DNA of 64,000 nucleotides from Bugula neritina (taxonomy: Eukaryota; Bryozoa; Gymnolaemata; Cheilostomatida; Bugulidae): contig OZ037769.1 of the NCBI GenBank assembly GCA_964035545.1, forward strand, positions 16,348,133-16,412,132. Reading direction: 5' to 3'. The translations under genes were made by a program, and so were the position numbers. Below the pieces are notes generated by a model, which did not search any database, was not told the DNA's origin, and saw only the letters and a program-made list of their open reading frames with translations. Positions 25,558-36,545 of this stretch are shown here, piece by piece (position 1 is the stretch's first letter; each line of letters opens with the position of its first letter).

Positions 25558-27972
25558 CTACGTACGTCTACTCAAAGCTGTATTAATGTGGTGAAAGAGC
25601 GAGCAGCGTGGTTGTGAAACGTGACTATGACTTATTACCTCCGGCGTATGAATCTTATTTGAATTTCCGCCGAGGCAAAAGTTGATATTTTCGTGGTGCT
25701 CACAACTCCCACGCTCTGCTCCCTTCCCCTCACGGCGTCTCGTAGGACGTTTGACCGCGCCCTTAACGGAACGTGGTAAGTCCTTGCGATACGCGGGGCC
25801 TGGCTTGGGACACCGTTTCCAAGGTGTCGTCACTAACCAAGGCGGTTTACGCACCCGTGGACGGTCACGTCGCTTGGGTGGTGCCTTCAGCCAGTTTGTG
25901 ACAAATGGAGCTTTCCTAGCATCTCCGTTCGGAGCCTGGGGAAGTGTTATCTCCAGCCATGGTGGTTTACGCACCCGTGGACGGTCACGTCTCACAGGTG
26001 GTGCTTCCAGCCAATTTGTGACAAATGGAGCTTTCCCAGTACCTCCGCACGGAGCCCCTCCCTTGGGGGGTTTTTGCACTTCCAGGTCGGTTCCTGACCT
26101 AGAAAGTGGCGGTGGCGGCTTGCACGCTAACGGCGGTGAGCGCACTTCCCTGAACGGGTGTGGCTTTTCCTGCCTCGCCACTGCTTTGGGTTGCATACTA
26201 GGCGGTTTGTCGACCAGGTTAGCAGTCTCCGTCTGCCCGGGTCTTTCTGCACTTTGCCTTCGCCGCCCTACTTCCTCAGTAGGGGGGCCGTGCTCACTGA
26301 CCCGGCAGACTCCGCACTGCCCAACGCTGTGTCGTACATCACGCTCCATGTGAGGCCAATACCACCAGAGTTGTAGTTCGGTGAACACCTGTTGGGCTCC
26401 CCCATGAGCCTGTTGGTGTACCTCTTCTATCAACTCTTGGCGGATGGCGGCAGGACAGAGGGTCCTCTCCTGGTCTGGCTGGTGGTGGTTATCGGCCAAG
26501 GATATGGTCAGTAGACCATCCGGCCCGATCCGCAGTGCGTTCCAACGTCGGCAGTACAGCTGCCACTCAGGGCAGCCCTGCTTCCGTTGTCTGTCACTGG
26601 GTCGTCGCCCTTCCCGTTTCATTCGATAGACGTCGGCTACCACCCCCGGAATAATTTCCTGGAGGTGTCCTAGCTCCTTGACGCCATCGGTTGAGACAGG
26701 TTCGGCGTGGGGGTCCTGTGCCACTGCTGGGGGCATGTCAGGATCCCCAAGGTGAGGTGTAGCTTCGGTTTTGTGTAGTGACGTGGCCGTCTCTGGGCGC
26801 TGTTCGTCATCCACGCAACCGTCTGATGTTGTCCCACGGGTCTCCTGGCTGTGGGGTGAGGCAGTCCTTCGCCCGAAGGGCGGCTTCTCTAGAGGACTTT
26901 TCATCGCGGTTTCCCGCGATGGCCTGCTGTCGTCTTCTTGAACAGAAGGAGTACAGCTTAGTGGAGAGGTGGGTGGTAGGCTCACTGGTTCAGAGGGGGA
27001 GTGGAGGCATGGCACCGAGGTCTTTCCTTTCCGTGTCAGCTGGTTAGAGCTGCGGACAGGTGGGACTTTCGGGTGCGCGCTCTCTACAGCTCCCGGCCTG
27101 GAGGTACGGCCACCGTCTACCTTGCGGTGGACGGTGCCCCGGGAGTGGCCAGGCATAGTACAAGTACGTACTACCGGCTCTTCTCCCGTTAGGGGATGGC
27201 CAAACTTATCGACACAGGCGAGCTCCCTGCCGCCCATAATCATCGCAGATTTACCAAAATCAATGCGGCATCCGTGTCGTTGTAAGAATGGCATCCCAAG
27301 GATGGCGTCCTCCTGGAGTTGTCCTACAATGAACCTTTTCTGGATGGTCTGGTTACAGACGCTCCCAGGGAGTTCAATGATACCGTAGAAGGGGATGCAC
27401 GACCCGTCTGCCAGGGTGCCATGATCGCCTTCATACGGTTCCAACCTGCTTCTGATCTGAGCGCTGAGTGTGTCGAAGAATCGACGACCCAGAAGGTTGG
27501 TGGTGCAGCCCGTGTCCAGCAGATACCTGGCAGGTTTGCCGGCTATCTGTCCTGGCAGGAACAGGCTGCTCTCGTGGGGATGTAGTGGTATCTTGGGTGA
27601 CCTCATCTCCCTCGCCTTGGCGGAGGGGTTAGGTTCTTGACGACGATTCGGGACCAGCTGTCGAGGGGTTGGTGCCGCGCCTTGCTGCGTTTGGGCACCT
27701 TTCCTCGCAAACTCTGCGGTCCGTCGTTTGTCAAACCTGTTGCGGGGTAGCATTGAGAACACCGGCGGCGAGCGGCTTGTACAGCTTGCTTGCCGTCCTG
27801 GTGGCCGTTCCGCGAGGTCCCGGCCGGGTGTCCGGCGTGGCGGACGCCACTGTGTCCTCCCTTGGGGTTTTAACGGCGGCCCGCCGGATGTGGGAGCATC
27901 CGCGGGCCGTCGTAGTTTAACCCTGGTTGAAGTCGGGGACAATGCTTCTGGAAGTGTCCTGGTCTTCCGCAC
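25558..27972 (-). CDS. Second ORF of element 3: protease plus integrase-finger fusion, no RT
   Basis: An 804-codon frame overlapping gag by about 100 nt in the -1 frame, with a possible slip heptamer GTTAAAC at 27921-27915. It contains an aspartic protease (LLDTGCTTN, Asp near residue 153; ILGMPFLQRHG), then a linker homologous to the region after the protease in element 1. Reverse transcriptase and RNase H are missing. It resumes at the segment before integrase (GVVADVYRMKREGRRPS) and the HHCC finger (HQQAHGG, CGVC), then breaks off where the integrase core would begin (first catalytic Asp replaced by Asn in NLVD). The rest is a novel basic, Pro-rich tail with two 40-residue tandem repeats (APFVTNWL...RVRKPPWL; 120-bp unit, about 25840-26080). 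The frame is intact despite the missing enzymes. Confidence 0.85.
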   Translation of the reverse strand: MRKTRTLPEALSPTSTRVKLRRPADAPTSGGPPLKPQGRTQWRPPRRTPGRDLAERPPGRQASCTSRSPPVFSMLPRNRFDKRRTAEFARKGAQTQQGAAPTPRQLVPNRRQEPNPSAKAREMRSPKIPLHPHESSLFLPGQIAGKPARYLLDTGCTTNLLGRRFFDTLSAQIRSRLEPYEGDHGTLADGSCIPFYGIIELPGSVCNQTIQKRFIVGQLQEDAILGMPFLQRHGCRIDFGKSAMIMGGRELACVDKFGHPLTGEEPVVRTCTMPGHSRGTVHRKVDGGRTSRPGAVESAHPKVPPVRSSNQLTRKGKTSVPCLHSPSEPVSLPPTSPLSCTPSVQEDDSRPSRETAMKSPLEKPPFGRRTASPHSQETRGTTSDGCVDDEQRPETATSLHKTEATPHLGDPDMPPAVAQDPHAEPVSTDGVKELGHLQEIIPGVVADVYRMKREGRRPSDRQRKQGCPEWQLYCRRWNALRIGPDGLLTISLADNHHQPDQERTLCPAAIRQELIEEVHQQAHGGAQQVFTELQLWWYWPHMERDVRHSVGQCGVCRVSEHGPPTEEVGRRRQSAERPGQTETANLVDKPPSMQPKAVARQEKPHPFREVRSPPLACKPPPPLSRSGTDLEVQKPPKGGAPCGGTGKAPFVTNWLEAPPVRRDRPRVRKPPWLEITLPQAPNGDARKAPFVTNWLKAPPKRRDRPRVRKPPWLVTTPWKRCPKPGPAYRKDLPRSVKGAVKRPTRRREGKGAERGSCEHHENINFCLGGNSNKIHTPEVISHSHVSQPRCSLFHHINTALSRRT

Positions 27973-28802
27973 CCCCAGCAGGATGGTTGTCCTCTACTAG
28001 GCGACTGCACCGGTGGCCCGTCAAGCTCACTGGTGATGCCTAGCTGGCTTTCCAGGGCGGAGACTAGTTCGGCTAGCATGTCGGTCATTCGTGCGACCTG
28101 TGATGCCACCGTCATCTGCGTCACCTTGCCCACCGCTGGAGTTTCCGCATGAGAAGCGGTAGGAGCAGCGGAGGGCTCCATGTCAACCTGGCGAGAAATC
28201 ACACGGCTCCGGTGCAGCTGGCTGGCCAGGAGGTAAGCCTCCCCTTCCGCCAGCGCACCTTCGACCGTGGTGACTCCCCTCGCCAAGAGTTGGTGATGGA
28301 GTCCCAAGTCGTTGATGGACTGCACGAAGGCATCATAGGTATACCTCTCACGGTTTACTGGCGGCAGATCGCGGAATGCAATCTGCGCCAGTCTCATAAC
28401 CGTGGTAGCGTGCTCTTGTAGCGGCGTGTGAGGATCACGCCGTAGTCTTTGCAGACGGGCCCGCGCATCTACAGCGGAGATACCAAAACGGGCCCGCAGG
28501 GAAGCAAAGATGCCGTCAATGTCGGATCCCACTCCGTACGGCTTGGCTTTGTCTGACAGCGCCATCTTGAGCTTGAGCAATGCTATTCTAGGCGGCCATT
28601 GTGCAACTTCCATTACATCTTGGAATTCCTGAACGAATTGCTCCACCGGCTCCTCACCTGAGAAGGTGGGTACCTTCAGCCGGTACTTCTCTTCGTAACA
28701 TTCCCTATGCACTCGCACTTCTGGTTCTATAGGTATAGCAATGTTATCTTCCTCACCTTCATTCCTCCGAATGGGTAGCTCTGTGCCTCTGTCTGTTGCC
28801 AT
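27870..28802 (-). CDS. gag: gag of element 3
   Basis: 310 aa, starting with ATG at 28802, 16 bases after the primer site. The core (VPTFSGEEPVEQFVQEFQDV, ...SLRARFGISAVDARARLQR) is shared with elements 1 and 2. A CCHC zinc knuckle (CWGCGRPGHFQKHC, C-x2-C-x4-H-x4-C) lies near the C-terminus and predicts RNA binding in virus-like particles. It is the only complete gag of the three elements. Confidence 0.93.
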   Translation of the reverse strand: MATDRGTELPIRRNEGEEDNIAIPIEPEVRVHRECYEEKYRLKVPTFSGEEPVEQFVQEFQDVMEVAQWPPRIALLKLKMALSDKAKPYGVGSDIDGIFASLRARFGISAVDARARLQRLRRDPHTPLQEHATTVMRLAQIAFRDLPPVNRERYTYDAFVQSINDLGLHHQLLARGVTTVEGALAEGEAYLLASQLHRSRVISRQVDMEPSAAPTASHAETPAVGKVTQMTVASQVARMTDMLAELVSALESQLGITSELDGPPVQSPSRGQPSCWGCGRPGHFQKHCPRLQPGLNYDGPRMLPHPAGRR

Positions 28803-28817
28803 TTTGAAATACGCGAA

Positions 28818-28835
28818 ATCCCACCGCTGCCACCA
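28818..28835 (-). other. Primer binding site of element 3 (tRNA-Leu)
   Basis: On the minus strand TGGTGGCAGCGGTGGGAT, one base inside the 5' LTR, identical to those of elements 1 and 2. Confidence 0.9.
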
Positions 28836-28836
28836 C

Positions 28837-29178
28837 TGTTGTGAGCTTTGGCACACAATTATCAAGCGTGGATTGCCGGCGTATTTAGTTTCAATTTAAC
28901 TAGCAACTACTAACAGAGGTTGCGTACGATAACCTTTATTTAATTCGATAAACATAATTATAACAGTATGTCAAAACCACAATACATCAATCAATTACAA
29001 CACGTCTTACTACTACGAGCCGGCTCTCAACAACATGGTTTCTGCTAGCTAACCCGCGAACAGTCACTTGACCGGAACCTTGCCTTCCGGTCCTTCTGAT
29101 TGGATAGTAGAACATAGTTACAAGTATTCCCATACAGGAGGAGACAAATGCATTATTATGCTACGTAATCCCATTACA
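28837..29178 (-). repeat. 5' LTR of element 3
   Basis: 342 bp; lacks two bases present in the 3' LTR (GAGCCGGCTC against GAGCCTCGGCTC). Confidence 0.95.
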
Positions 29179-30050
29179 ATACTCAGTTGTAATTAACTAT
29201 CTAATTCTATACTGACTCAGTGTGATTAATATAGTTGGTGTTACCTCACAATACTTAGGTTGTCTTCTCCTTGTTTCATTATTGTCTATCTCTTGTTGAA
29301 TGTGTAAATACTCAAGGATTTCTAATAAAGAGACAATATTGATGGTTTATTCTGGTGTCTAACACTAAAAATTAAAGAATTATGTAACACAGCCTCTGGT
29401 ACTACCTAAAATGTTGGGGTGGGGAAACACTACTCTATAGCTGAACTGTAGCAGTGAGGAACACAACACTAAATTATAGAAAAGTTTCAATAACATCACC
29501 TCATGTCTGTTATTCAAGAGTTATACTTAGATTTCCAGCTACTCTGTTTACATCTGAAATAATGAATTATTATTATTATACATACAGTAATATTCTATTC
29601 TTCCACATATAACGGCCTATTTATAATATTTGTTATCATTTTCCACCCCTTTTCAACTTATAATTGATAAGATTACACTATTCCTATATACACTACATGC
29701 AGATGTTATTAGTAAGACTAGTAGTTGTATACAGCTTAGTAATAATATTCTAATCTATTAAATATTCTACATCTTGCCATGTGCTCTATATTTCTACACA
29801 TAATATAATATTGCTGTATATATAATGTTGTTGGATGATACAATTAGCTAAGATGAAAAATTCTTATGTGCATTTTGTCAGTGTATGTGTGAACTGCACA
29901 TGCTCCATGGAGAAATAGAAATACTGAGTATAACATACTGAAAACCACTCTGCTGTACAGTTATAATGTTGCTGTTAATTTGGTTATTGATAGGCAGATT
30001 TGAGGACACATAAATATATTATGATATATCCTTATTCTTAGCATATTACT
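29179..30050. other. Junction of gene B 3' flank and gene C upstream segment
   Basis: 29179-29340 completes the gene B 3' flank interrupted by element 3. About 29640-30050 is homologous to about 11010-11425 upstream of gene B. No gene seen. Between them I recognise nothing except similarity of 29340-29370 to about 49690-49720. Confidence 0.6.
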
Positions 30051-31009
30051 GTTTATGTCTGTGAGTATTCCAATGTTTTGTAATTGTTATTGTAATTGTC
30101 TGTGGATAAACATATATATTGAGATAAGGAAGTTTGGATTAGTTTGGAGTGTTAGGTAATCTTTAATCGGTCTCAAACCATAAGCCAGAGAATGTACTAC
30201 AAACACACAATAAAGTAATATTAGCATAAGTAAGGTTTAGACACAAAAGATTGTATAACCGAGTACATGTAATTACTATAACGTATGATACAGAGTATAA
30301 ACATAATACAAATTAATATAATAACATTGTAACAATAGACTGATGGTGGGGAGGCCCAAACATGTGTCGAACAAAAATTTAAATAAAATTTATAAAATAA
30401 ATTTTGTAATTTATAATTGATAACTGAATTGAATAACTGAATTAAATAATTAAATCGGATTAAATTGAACTTCTGGTTTAGTCAGATTGGTCAGTTAAAA
30501 TGAAGCGAAGTTACTTATTAGCTTTTAGTTTCAAAATTTCTATATAATTTGCAGTTAATTAATTAAAAATAAGAGTTATCTTTGCTCGACAAATATTATG
30601 GTTTGGAAATCATGTAGTAATGTGTATATGCGGTTCTATGTATATTGTGTAATGGTTAGCACTCAGGCTAATATTCTGTGAGACAAATTTGGGATTTGCT
30701 CCCCCAGAAGAATTGAAATTATAATATATGTGCGTGTTGTATAATATATATATATATATATATCTATTTAATGATAATGACAAAGCAAGCAAATCACAAT
30801 AGCAAAAATATTACAAGAATGAACCAAAACAAAGATTGTCCTAGCGACCCTTTGAAATCCTGCTGTGTTATACTAGCAACAGAAATAGCTAAGTTTGACA
30901 ATTGGGATAGAAAGGCTTATACGAAATTGAATACACAATGAGAATTGTAATTAGAACATCAATATTAAAATATATGTTTTAACATAAACTCATACAGCCT
31001 TGAAATAAA

Positions 31010-31565
31010 TTCTTCAATATAAATTAGTGCAGCTTTAGAATTCAAATGTTTCTCAATCCAAATAATTTTCAAATATAAATTTGTGCAGCTTAAAATTCAA
31101 ATATTTTCCCAATATAAATTTGTGCAGCTTTAGAATTCAAATATTTCTCCAATGTAAATTTGTGCAGCTTTAAAATTCAAATATTTCTTCAATGTAAATT
31201 TGTGTAGACTAGAAACAAATTTCTCAATTCAAATATAAATTTATGCAGCTTTTAAAAATTCAAATACTTTCTCAATCCAAATATTTCTCAAATATAGATT
31301 TGTGTAGACTAGAGACAAATTTCTCAATTCAAATATTTCTCAAATATAAATTTGTGCAGCCTTAAAATAAAATTTCCAATATAAATTTGTGCAGCTTTGA
31401 CATAAATTTTCTCAATTCAAATGTTTCTCAAATAAATTTGTGCTGCTTCAGAATCAATAAATCAAATCAACAGATTTCTTAAAATAAATTTGTGCTGCTT
31501 CAGAATCAATAAATCAAATCAACATATTTCCTTAAAATAAATTTGTGCTGCTTCAAAATTAAAAG
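31010..31565. repeat. Diverged ~40-bp tandem repeat
   Basis: About a dozen imperfect units spaced about 40 bp, each with AAATTTGTGCAGCTT followed by a TTCAAATATTTCTC-like part. Confidence 0.8.
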
Positions 31566-31841
31566 AACATTGATAAACTTGTTAGTTCAAATAGCGTAGT
31601 ACAAGAAGTTAATACATAAACATACCCATAAAAAATTGTAATATTACTTACTGCAATCAATATGTGTATTGTCAGTCTCTTGAAATTTCCCTTAGCGTTA
31701 GCAATTACTACTATTACTGTTACTACTAATCTATATATATTTTGTATTCCGATTATCTTTGTTGTGGTTCCTCGCTTCTATCTTCTTCATGAACCAATAT
31801 ATTTTAATATACCAATTAATTAATTACTACTGATTTTCCAG

Positions 31842-31967
31842 AGACCCGGCGGCTCCTTTTATATCGGATCTTCCTGGCGGTGGTTCAGATTTCGAGGATA
31901 CCGGCAACAACCGGTGAAAACTGGCCGACGAAAACTGGCGGCAGAAATTGACGCGGAACTCGGTCAG
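31842..31967 (+). other. Orphan exon-like segment
   Basis: 126 nt (42 codons) fully open in one frame, unusually GC-rich for its surroundings, with acceptor GATTTTCCAG immediately before and donor GTATGT immediately after. The encoded peptide starts RPGGSFYIGSSWRW and ends AAEIDAELGQ. Length and phase would allow it to be a symmetric internal exon. The peptide is not recognised and no partner exon is found, so it may be part of an unknown gene or transposon. Confidence 0.35.
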
Positions 31968-32875
31968 GTATGTTGTCGGCTTACAGCCAAGACAGGGATT
32001 GACGTAAGAGGATCTGTTGTTGTTGGCTCATCTTTGTATTTTGTAGGCTATATCATTGTTAATTGTACCTCAGTCTATAATTTAAAGAATAATTTTTTGA
32101 CTATAATATGATAAAATATATCAGCTAATGGTCACGTGTTGATCTCTGTAATAGGCTATATTAATGTTAAATAATTTATTAAGCATCTAAATTGTTGTAT
32201 ATCATCTATATGTTGGCATGAATAAATATTCACACATATACATGTATATATCTCTATTTGTAAACAGCATCTGTTATATGTTTCAGCTTTTTATCCATTT
32301 CCATTTGTTCATCAATTAGTGTTTTATTTCAAAAGTCAGTATCACAAATTTCAACACGTGATCATGGCATGTAGTACTGCAATTACTTATCCAAAAGCCA
32401 CATACTACTAAATAATACTATTTGCACTATCTAAAAGAAGCTATAAAACCATGTGTCATATATATATTAATTATTGCATCAAGCAATTTCTATGCAAGAC
32501 CAAATATTTAACTTACTCAAAACTTGTACATTTGAACTTTTAACTTCACTCAATTACTGGGCTTCATGTATCATATAACTTTTGAATGCACTTTATATTC
32601 TTTCTTGAATGTTGTAGATAAACTGTAATCTACATACCGTGGTGGAGCAGATATAATAATTTATAATTGCATCAACCTGCTGCAGCAGCCATCCCACTGG
32701 AAGTCTCAAGCAAACGTCAGCATCGCCGAAGCCATATTTTAATAAGCTGGCAGAACGTCTCAGATACACAACTTGTGAAGTACAGAAGTAAGAATTAACA
32801 TAAAAGAACAGTATATGTATAATCATGCATTCTATCGAGAATATAGTTTTTTTAAGAATTTTCTGAGAACAATGG

Positions 32876-32985
<110 letters not shown>

Positions 32986-33684
32986 ATACTTTAGTTTAAT
33001 CACTTATGACATAATTTATAGAAATTCTGCTTCTAACATTATTGTAAAATATTCCCCGCAGTCCTTGCAAACTTCGTAGAAATGAGGCTATCTAACATTT
33101 CTATTTTGTTTACATTAGCAGATAGTTTCAGTCTTGATGTCGGTCTTCATGAGGATGCAACTGTTTTGATACTTCTATTCCCATCAATAAAATAAGCATT
33201 TTCTACGTAAAAAGAAACTATGTCTGTTTACCTGGTAGATTATTTTACAAGGCCATGATGGAGTTTTGACTTTGCAAGTTATTTTGCAAGGCCGTAATGG
33301 AGTTTTGAATTTCCTCTCTACTACTTTTACTAAAACTCGTAAGCTATACTCATACATTTAAACCATTAGTTCCAATCATAACCACTATTAGCATATCATT
33401 CTGTAAAAACATCAAGTTGCTGTGCAGTATCTACTCTGCAAAATATAAAGTACTGTGTAGTCTCTGATCTGACACATGTAAGCGTGTTGGGTTATAACAG
33501 TTATACGTTGAATCGCTACGGAGTATTAGTACTAAGTATTTAGTTGATAGCCTGAGGCCTAAGTCAATTGTCAGACGCCATTATCAACAATTACTAATTG
33601 TCAAAACTCTGGTATAAAATCACAATAATAAGCTAGCATTGGAAATTAGAGAATAAGTATATCATTGGAAGCTATAGCTAGATT

Positions 33685-35444
33685 CAGGGATGTAGTGGTA
33701 CCCATACGGTCCCATACGCCGTATGGCCTAGAAGAAAATAGGCTGTTCTTGGCCATACGCCCGTATGGGCATATTTTTGAAAGATGATTAGTGCATAGGA
33801 TAGTTAGGGCATCCTCACTGAGAATATTATCATAAATTTCGCTCACAATCTAGTTTAGGTTCTTGTTATGTTAATGCTATGTGGGTGGCATGCGTGTTGC
33901 CTACTTGTGTTTGTTTAGCCTGAGATTACACTATGAATAATAAGCAGCTATCAACATTCCATCTTCTCATCTCTCCATGTTCATTGAAGCGCGAAGTGCT
34001 GTGCATTGGTGATTACTAAGGAAAAATTTTTCATTTTCAGTGTATAAATCACTAATTTGTAGAAAATCTATGAAGGCTATTGAAAAGATAAAAAAGTGCT
34101 ATGCATAAATTTCTCAGGTTTCCGACAGTGTTTGTTCTATTCGAATACCATGCTTTCCCGCTGAGATATTTGGCAGGGATTGAAAAATAAACTTTTCAAG
34201 TAAAATTGGCTAAAAATGAGTAGATTTTTGTCTATAACTTTGCAATAAAAAAATTGAAAACTCGAAAATGCAGGTGCTCTGAGGAAGATCTAAAACATAG
34301 TTTTTAAATTTTAATTCTAGCACAATTAAGTATACGGTTTTATTTGGCAGGACTGAATTCTTATAATATACTAATAATGTGGCCTCAGCAAGGCAGTGAC
34401 AGCTAGAAAGTTGCCCTTAGCTATCTTGTGTGGACTTGCATTTTGTCAATAAGCAATGAAATTTGGAAAAAAAACCAACATGAAATCCAGAAATAAAATC
34501 AAAATGTCTTCAGGAAACAGTACCAGGTGTGTAGGAGAGGTTAATGAAATTTTATCACTGAGGTCTACAGGTACTATATCCACATTTTGGTCAAAAACCT
34601 AGCAGCGTTATTGCATGTTCATGTTAATGATTTTTTTTGCAAACTGTACACCGCCATAAGTAACCTTTTATGTTTGGTTGTACTAACGTCTGGCTTTACA
34701 TTTAATCATCTTCTAGAATCTAGGCTAACACATATTAAACCTGTCAAATTTGTTCTTTTGGGGTATATTTCTTTGATGTGTCTAGTGGAAGCTCAGGGGT
34801 TTTACTTTAAAACCAAGTTAACATACTCTTCTTTGGTGTGTTTTATTGTGTGCAAGGAGGTGTGGTGGTATCTCCTTATGGATTAGACTAGTGTTCTAAT
34901 AAACTCCAAATAGGTTTTCTACCAATTTCTGCTTGCCAATGAGATATCAGTTCAAATTGCTTTTTCTGATTTGCAATCTTCCTCTGTTCTGATATATAAT
35001 TCTTTTTCTGTCCACGTCAGTGTATTAAATATTTGAAGTAATCAGGTTGCATTTGGAGAGCACTTGTTACCTGCCTCTATCCTTCCATCTTTTTGAGATC
35101 TTCAGCAATATTTCTGTACAGGTTGGACTTAGTGTCAGTTGAGTAAGACTACATTTAAAATTACAGTCAACAGGTATGGCACAATACTGAATATTTATAT
35201 AGTTTGCAGCAATGCACAGACGTCGTGTAGCTGATATGGCATGAAAATAATAGCAAGGTGCACATTTCAACACAGATTTTTTGCAGAAGAATTATAATTC
35301 ACAATGGCTTTGAATTGCATAAATTTGCATCAGAAGGGCTTCGGCGGCCGGGGCGCTGCCCCGGACCCCGCCGGGGGCCTAGGCGGCCCCCTGAACCCCC
35401 GGCCTGGGAGTATGGCCATGAATATTTTTGCCACTACATCCCTG
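33685..35444 (+). mobile_element. hAT-like non-autonomous DNA transposon, copy 2
   Basis: 1760 bp, CAGGGATGTAGTGG inverted ends, flanked by the perfect 8-bp direct repeat GCTAGATT (33677-33684 and 35445-35452). The paralogous upstream segment of gene B (about 11508-11515) has the uninterrupted site with one copy, so boundaries and target duplication are certain. This is the reference copy of the family. Confidence 0.95.
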
Positions 35445-36160
35445 GCTAGATTGCCTTTAGCAGCATAACATTTTATTGCATTCAAAACAAAGTATATTTG
35501 TAAAGCTCTGTTCAACTCACATACAGTTATCATTGTTTGAGGCCGTCCATTATTCCGGAATATAATGATATTATTATGATTGTTAGTTACGGCGTTGCAT
35601 GCATTTTAGCTTATTGCTAACGAGTTCAATGCATTCGGTTTGCCGGCGAGGGGAATCCCCCTTTCAATAATATTATGTTCCTGCGCACCCTTGTAAGTAG
35701 TTAGGTGTACTGCGCATTCCCGTTTACATTAGCTCTGTTTACTTTTAGATTTATAGTATTAGTATTACTATTATTATATTAATATTATCTTTACTGTATA
35801 GACTTAGTTTTTTATTATTACAAAACTTAGTATATTCCTATCACCAGTAACATTTTACCATTGTATGACTGAATGGGTATGTAATACTAATAGTAATAAT
35901 AAATCGCTTTGAGTTTGTTTGTTAAACTTAAAGTGAAACTGAAAATGAATCATTGAATGTCAAACGCAATGCAAAATTAGTAATTAGCTACTATTAGTAT
36001 AAATATTAATATCAACTGTATCAGTATGGATATCAGCATGAATTTGAGTATCTAATTCTATGACTCTCAAAGTACCACTATTACTATTAGTATTAATAGA
36101 TCACGCAGTGATAATCTTCTTTTGTCAATGAGCTCTAATCGTTTATGCGTTTTGTAGTAT
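35445..36160. other. Upstream segment of gene C
   Basis: Continues 33595-33684 across hAT-like copy 2 and is homologous to about 11510-12215 (gene B) and 54116-54870 (gene D, inverted). No gene seen. It ends in the GTAT target of LTR element 2 (36157-36160). Confidence 0.8.
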
Positions 36161-36511
36161 TGTAATGGGACACGCAATCTAATAATATGGGTTGTTTCCC
36201 CTAATCACTATGTGGAATACTTATCGCAATCATACGTCGTCCAATGAGGAGAACCGGAAGGCTAGCTTCCTGTAATGTGACTTGTTCCCGGGTTTATTAA
36301 CATTTACCTAGTTAGTCGTGTGCGTACTCTTGTGCTGTAAACATGTATTAGTAGTTGACTGATGTTAGCACGTATTATTGTAATGTTTGTCTCATTGTTC
36401 ATTGTACTAAATATAAGTAATTACTCGCCAGCTACCCTAGTAATTGCTAGTACTTGCCAATACTGAATACCTCGGGAAATCCACACGCTAACTCTTGTGT
36501 AACCCACAACA
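36161..36511 (+). repeat. 5' LTR of element 2
   Basis: 351 bp, TGTAATGGGA...CCACAACA. The start resembles the LTR of element 3 on its own strand (TGTAATGGGA). Confidence 0.95.
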
Positions 36512-36512
36512 G

Positions 36513-36530
36513 TGGTGGCAGCGGTGGGAT
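36513..36530 (+). other. Primer binding site of element 2 (tRNA-Leu)
   Basis: TGGTGGCAGCGGTGGGAT, one base after the LTR. Confidence 0.9.
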
Positions 36531-36545
36531 TGTGCTTATATCAGA

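Larger units (their letters stand above)
23888..29178 (-). mobile_element. Non-autonomous Ty3/Gypsy LTR retrotransposon, element 3
   Basis: 5291 bp on the minus strand, LTRs 28837-29178 (5', 342 bp) and 23888-24231 (3', 344 bp) differing by one substitution and one 2-bp indel that I can see. Target duplication ATAC (GTAT on the element strand) at 23884-23887 and 29179-29182; uninterrupted sequence occurs in the paralogous flanks near 145 and 49880. It has gag, a second long frame with protease and integrase HHCC finger but no reverse transcriptase, RNase H or integrase core, and a third frame (ORF3) reached by splicing. It therefore depends on enzymes from elsewhere. It lies in the 3' flank of gene B, opposite in orientation. 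Confidence 0.95.

Noticed and set aside
25682-28421. Plus-strand frames over element 3 and minus-strand frames over elements 1 and 2
   Set aside because: Shadows of the GC-rich retroelement coding frames on the opposite strand; no recognisable domain.
32593-32826. A minus-strand gene of 77 codons, or a plus-strand exon near 32685-32790
   Set aside because: Frames are open but splice sites are weak and no second copy or known protein supports them.
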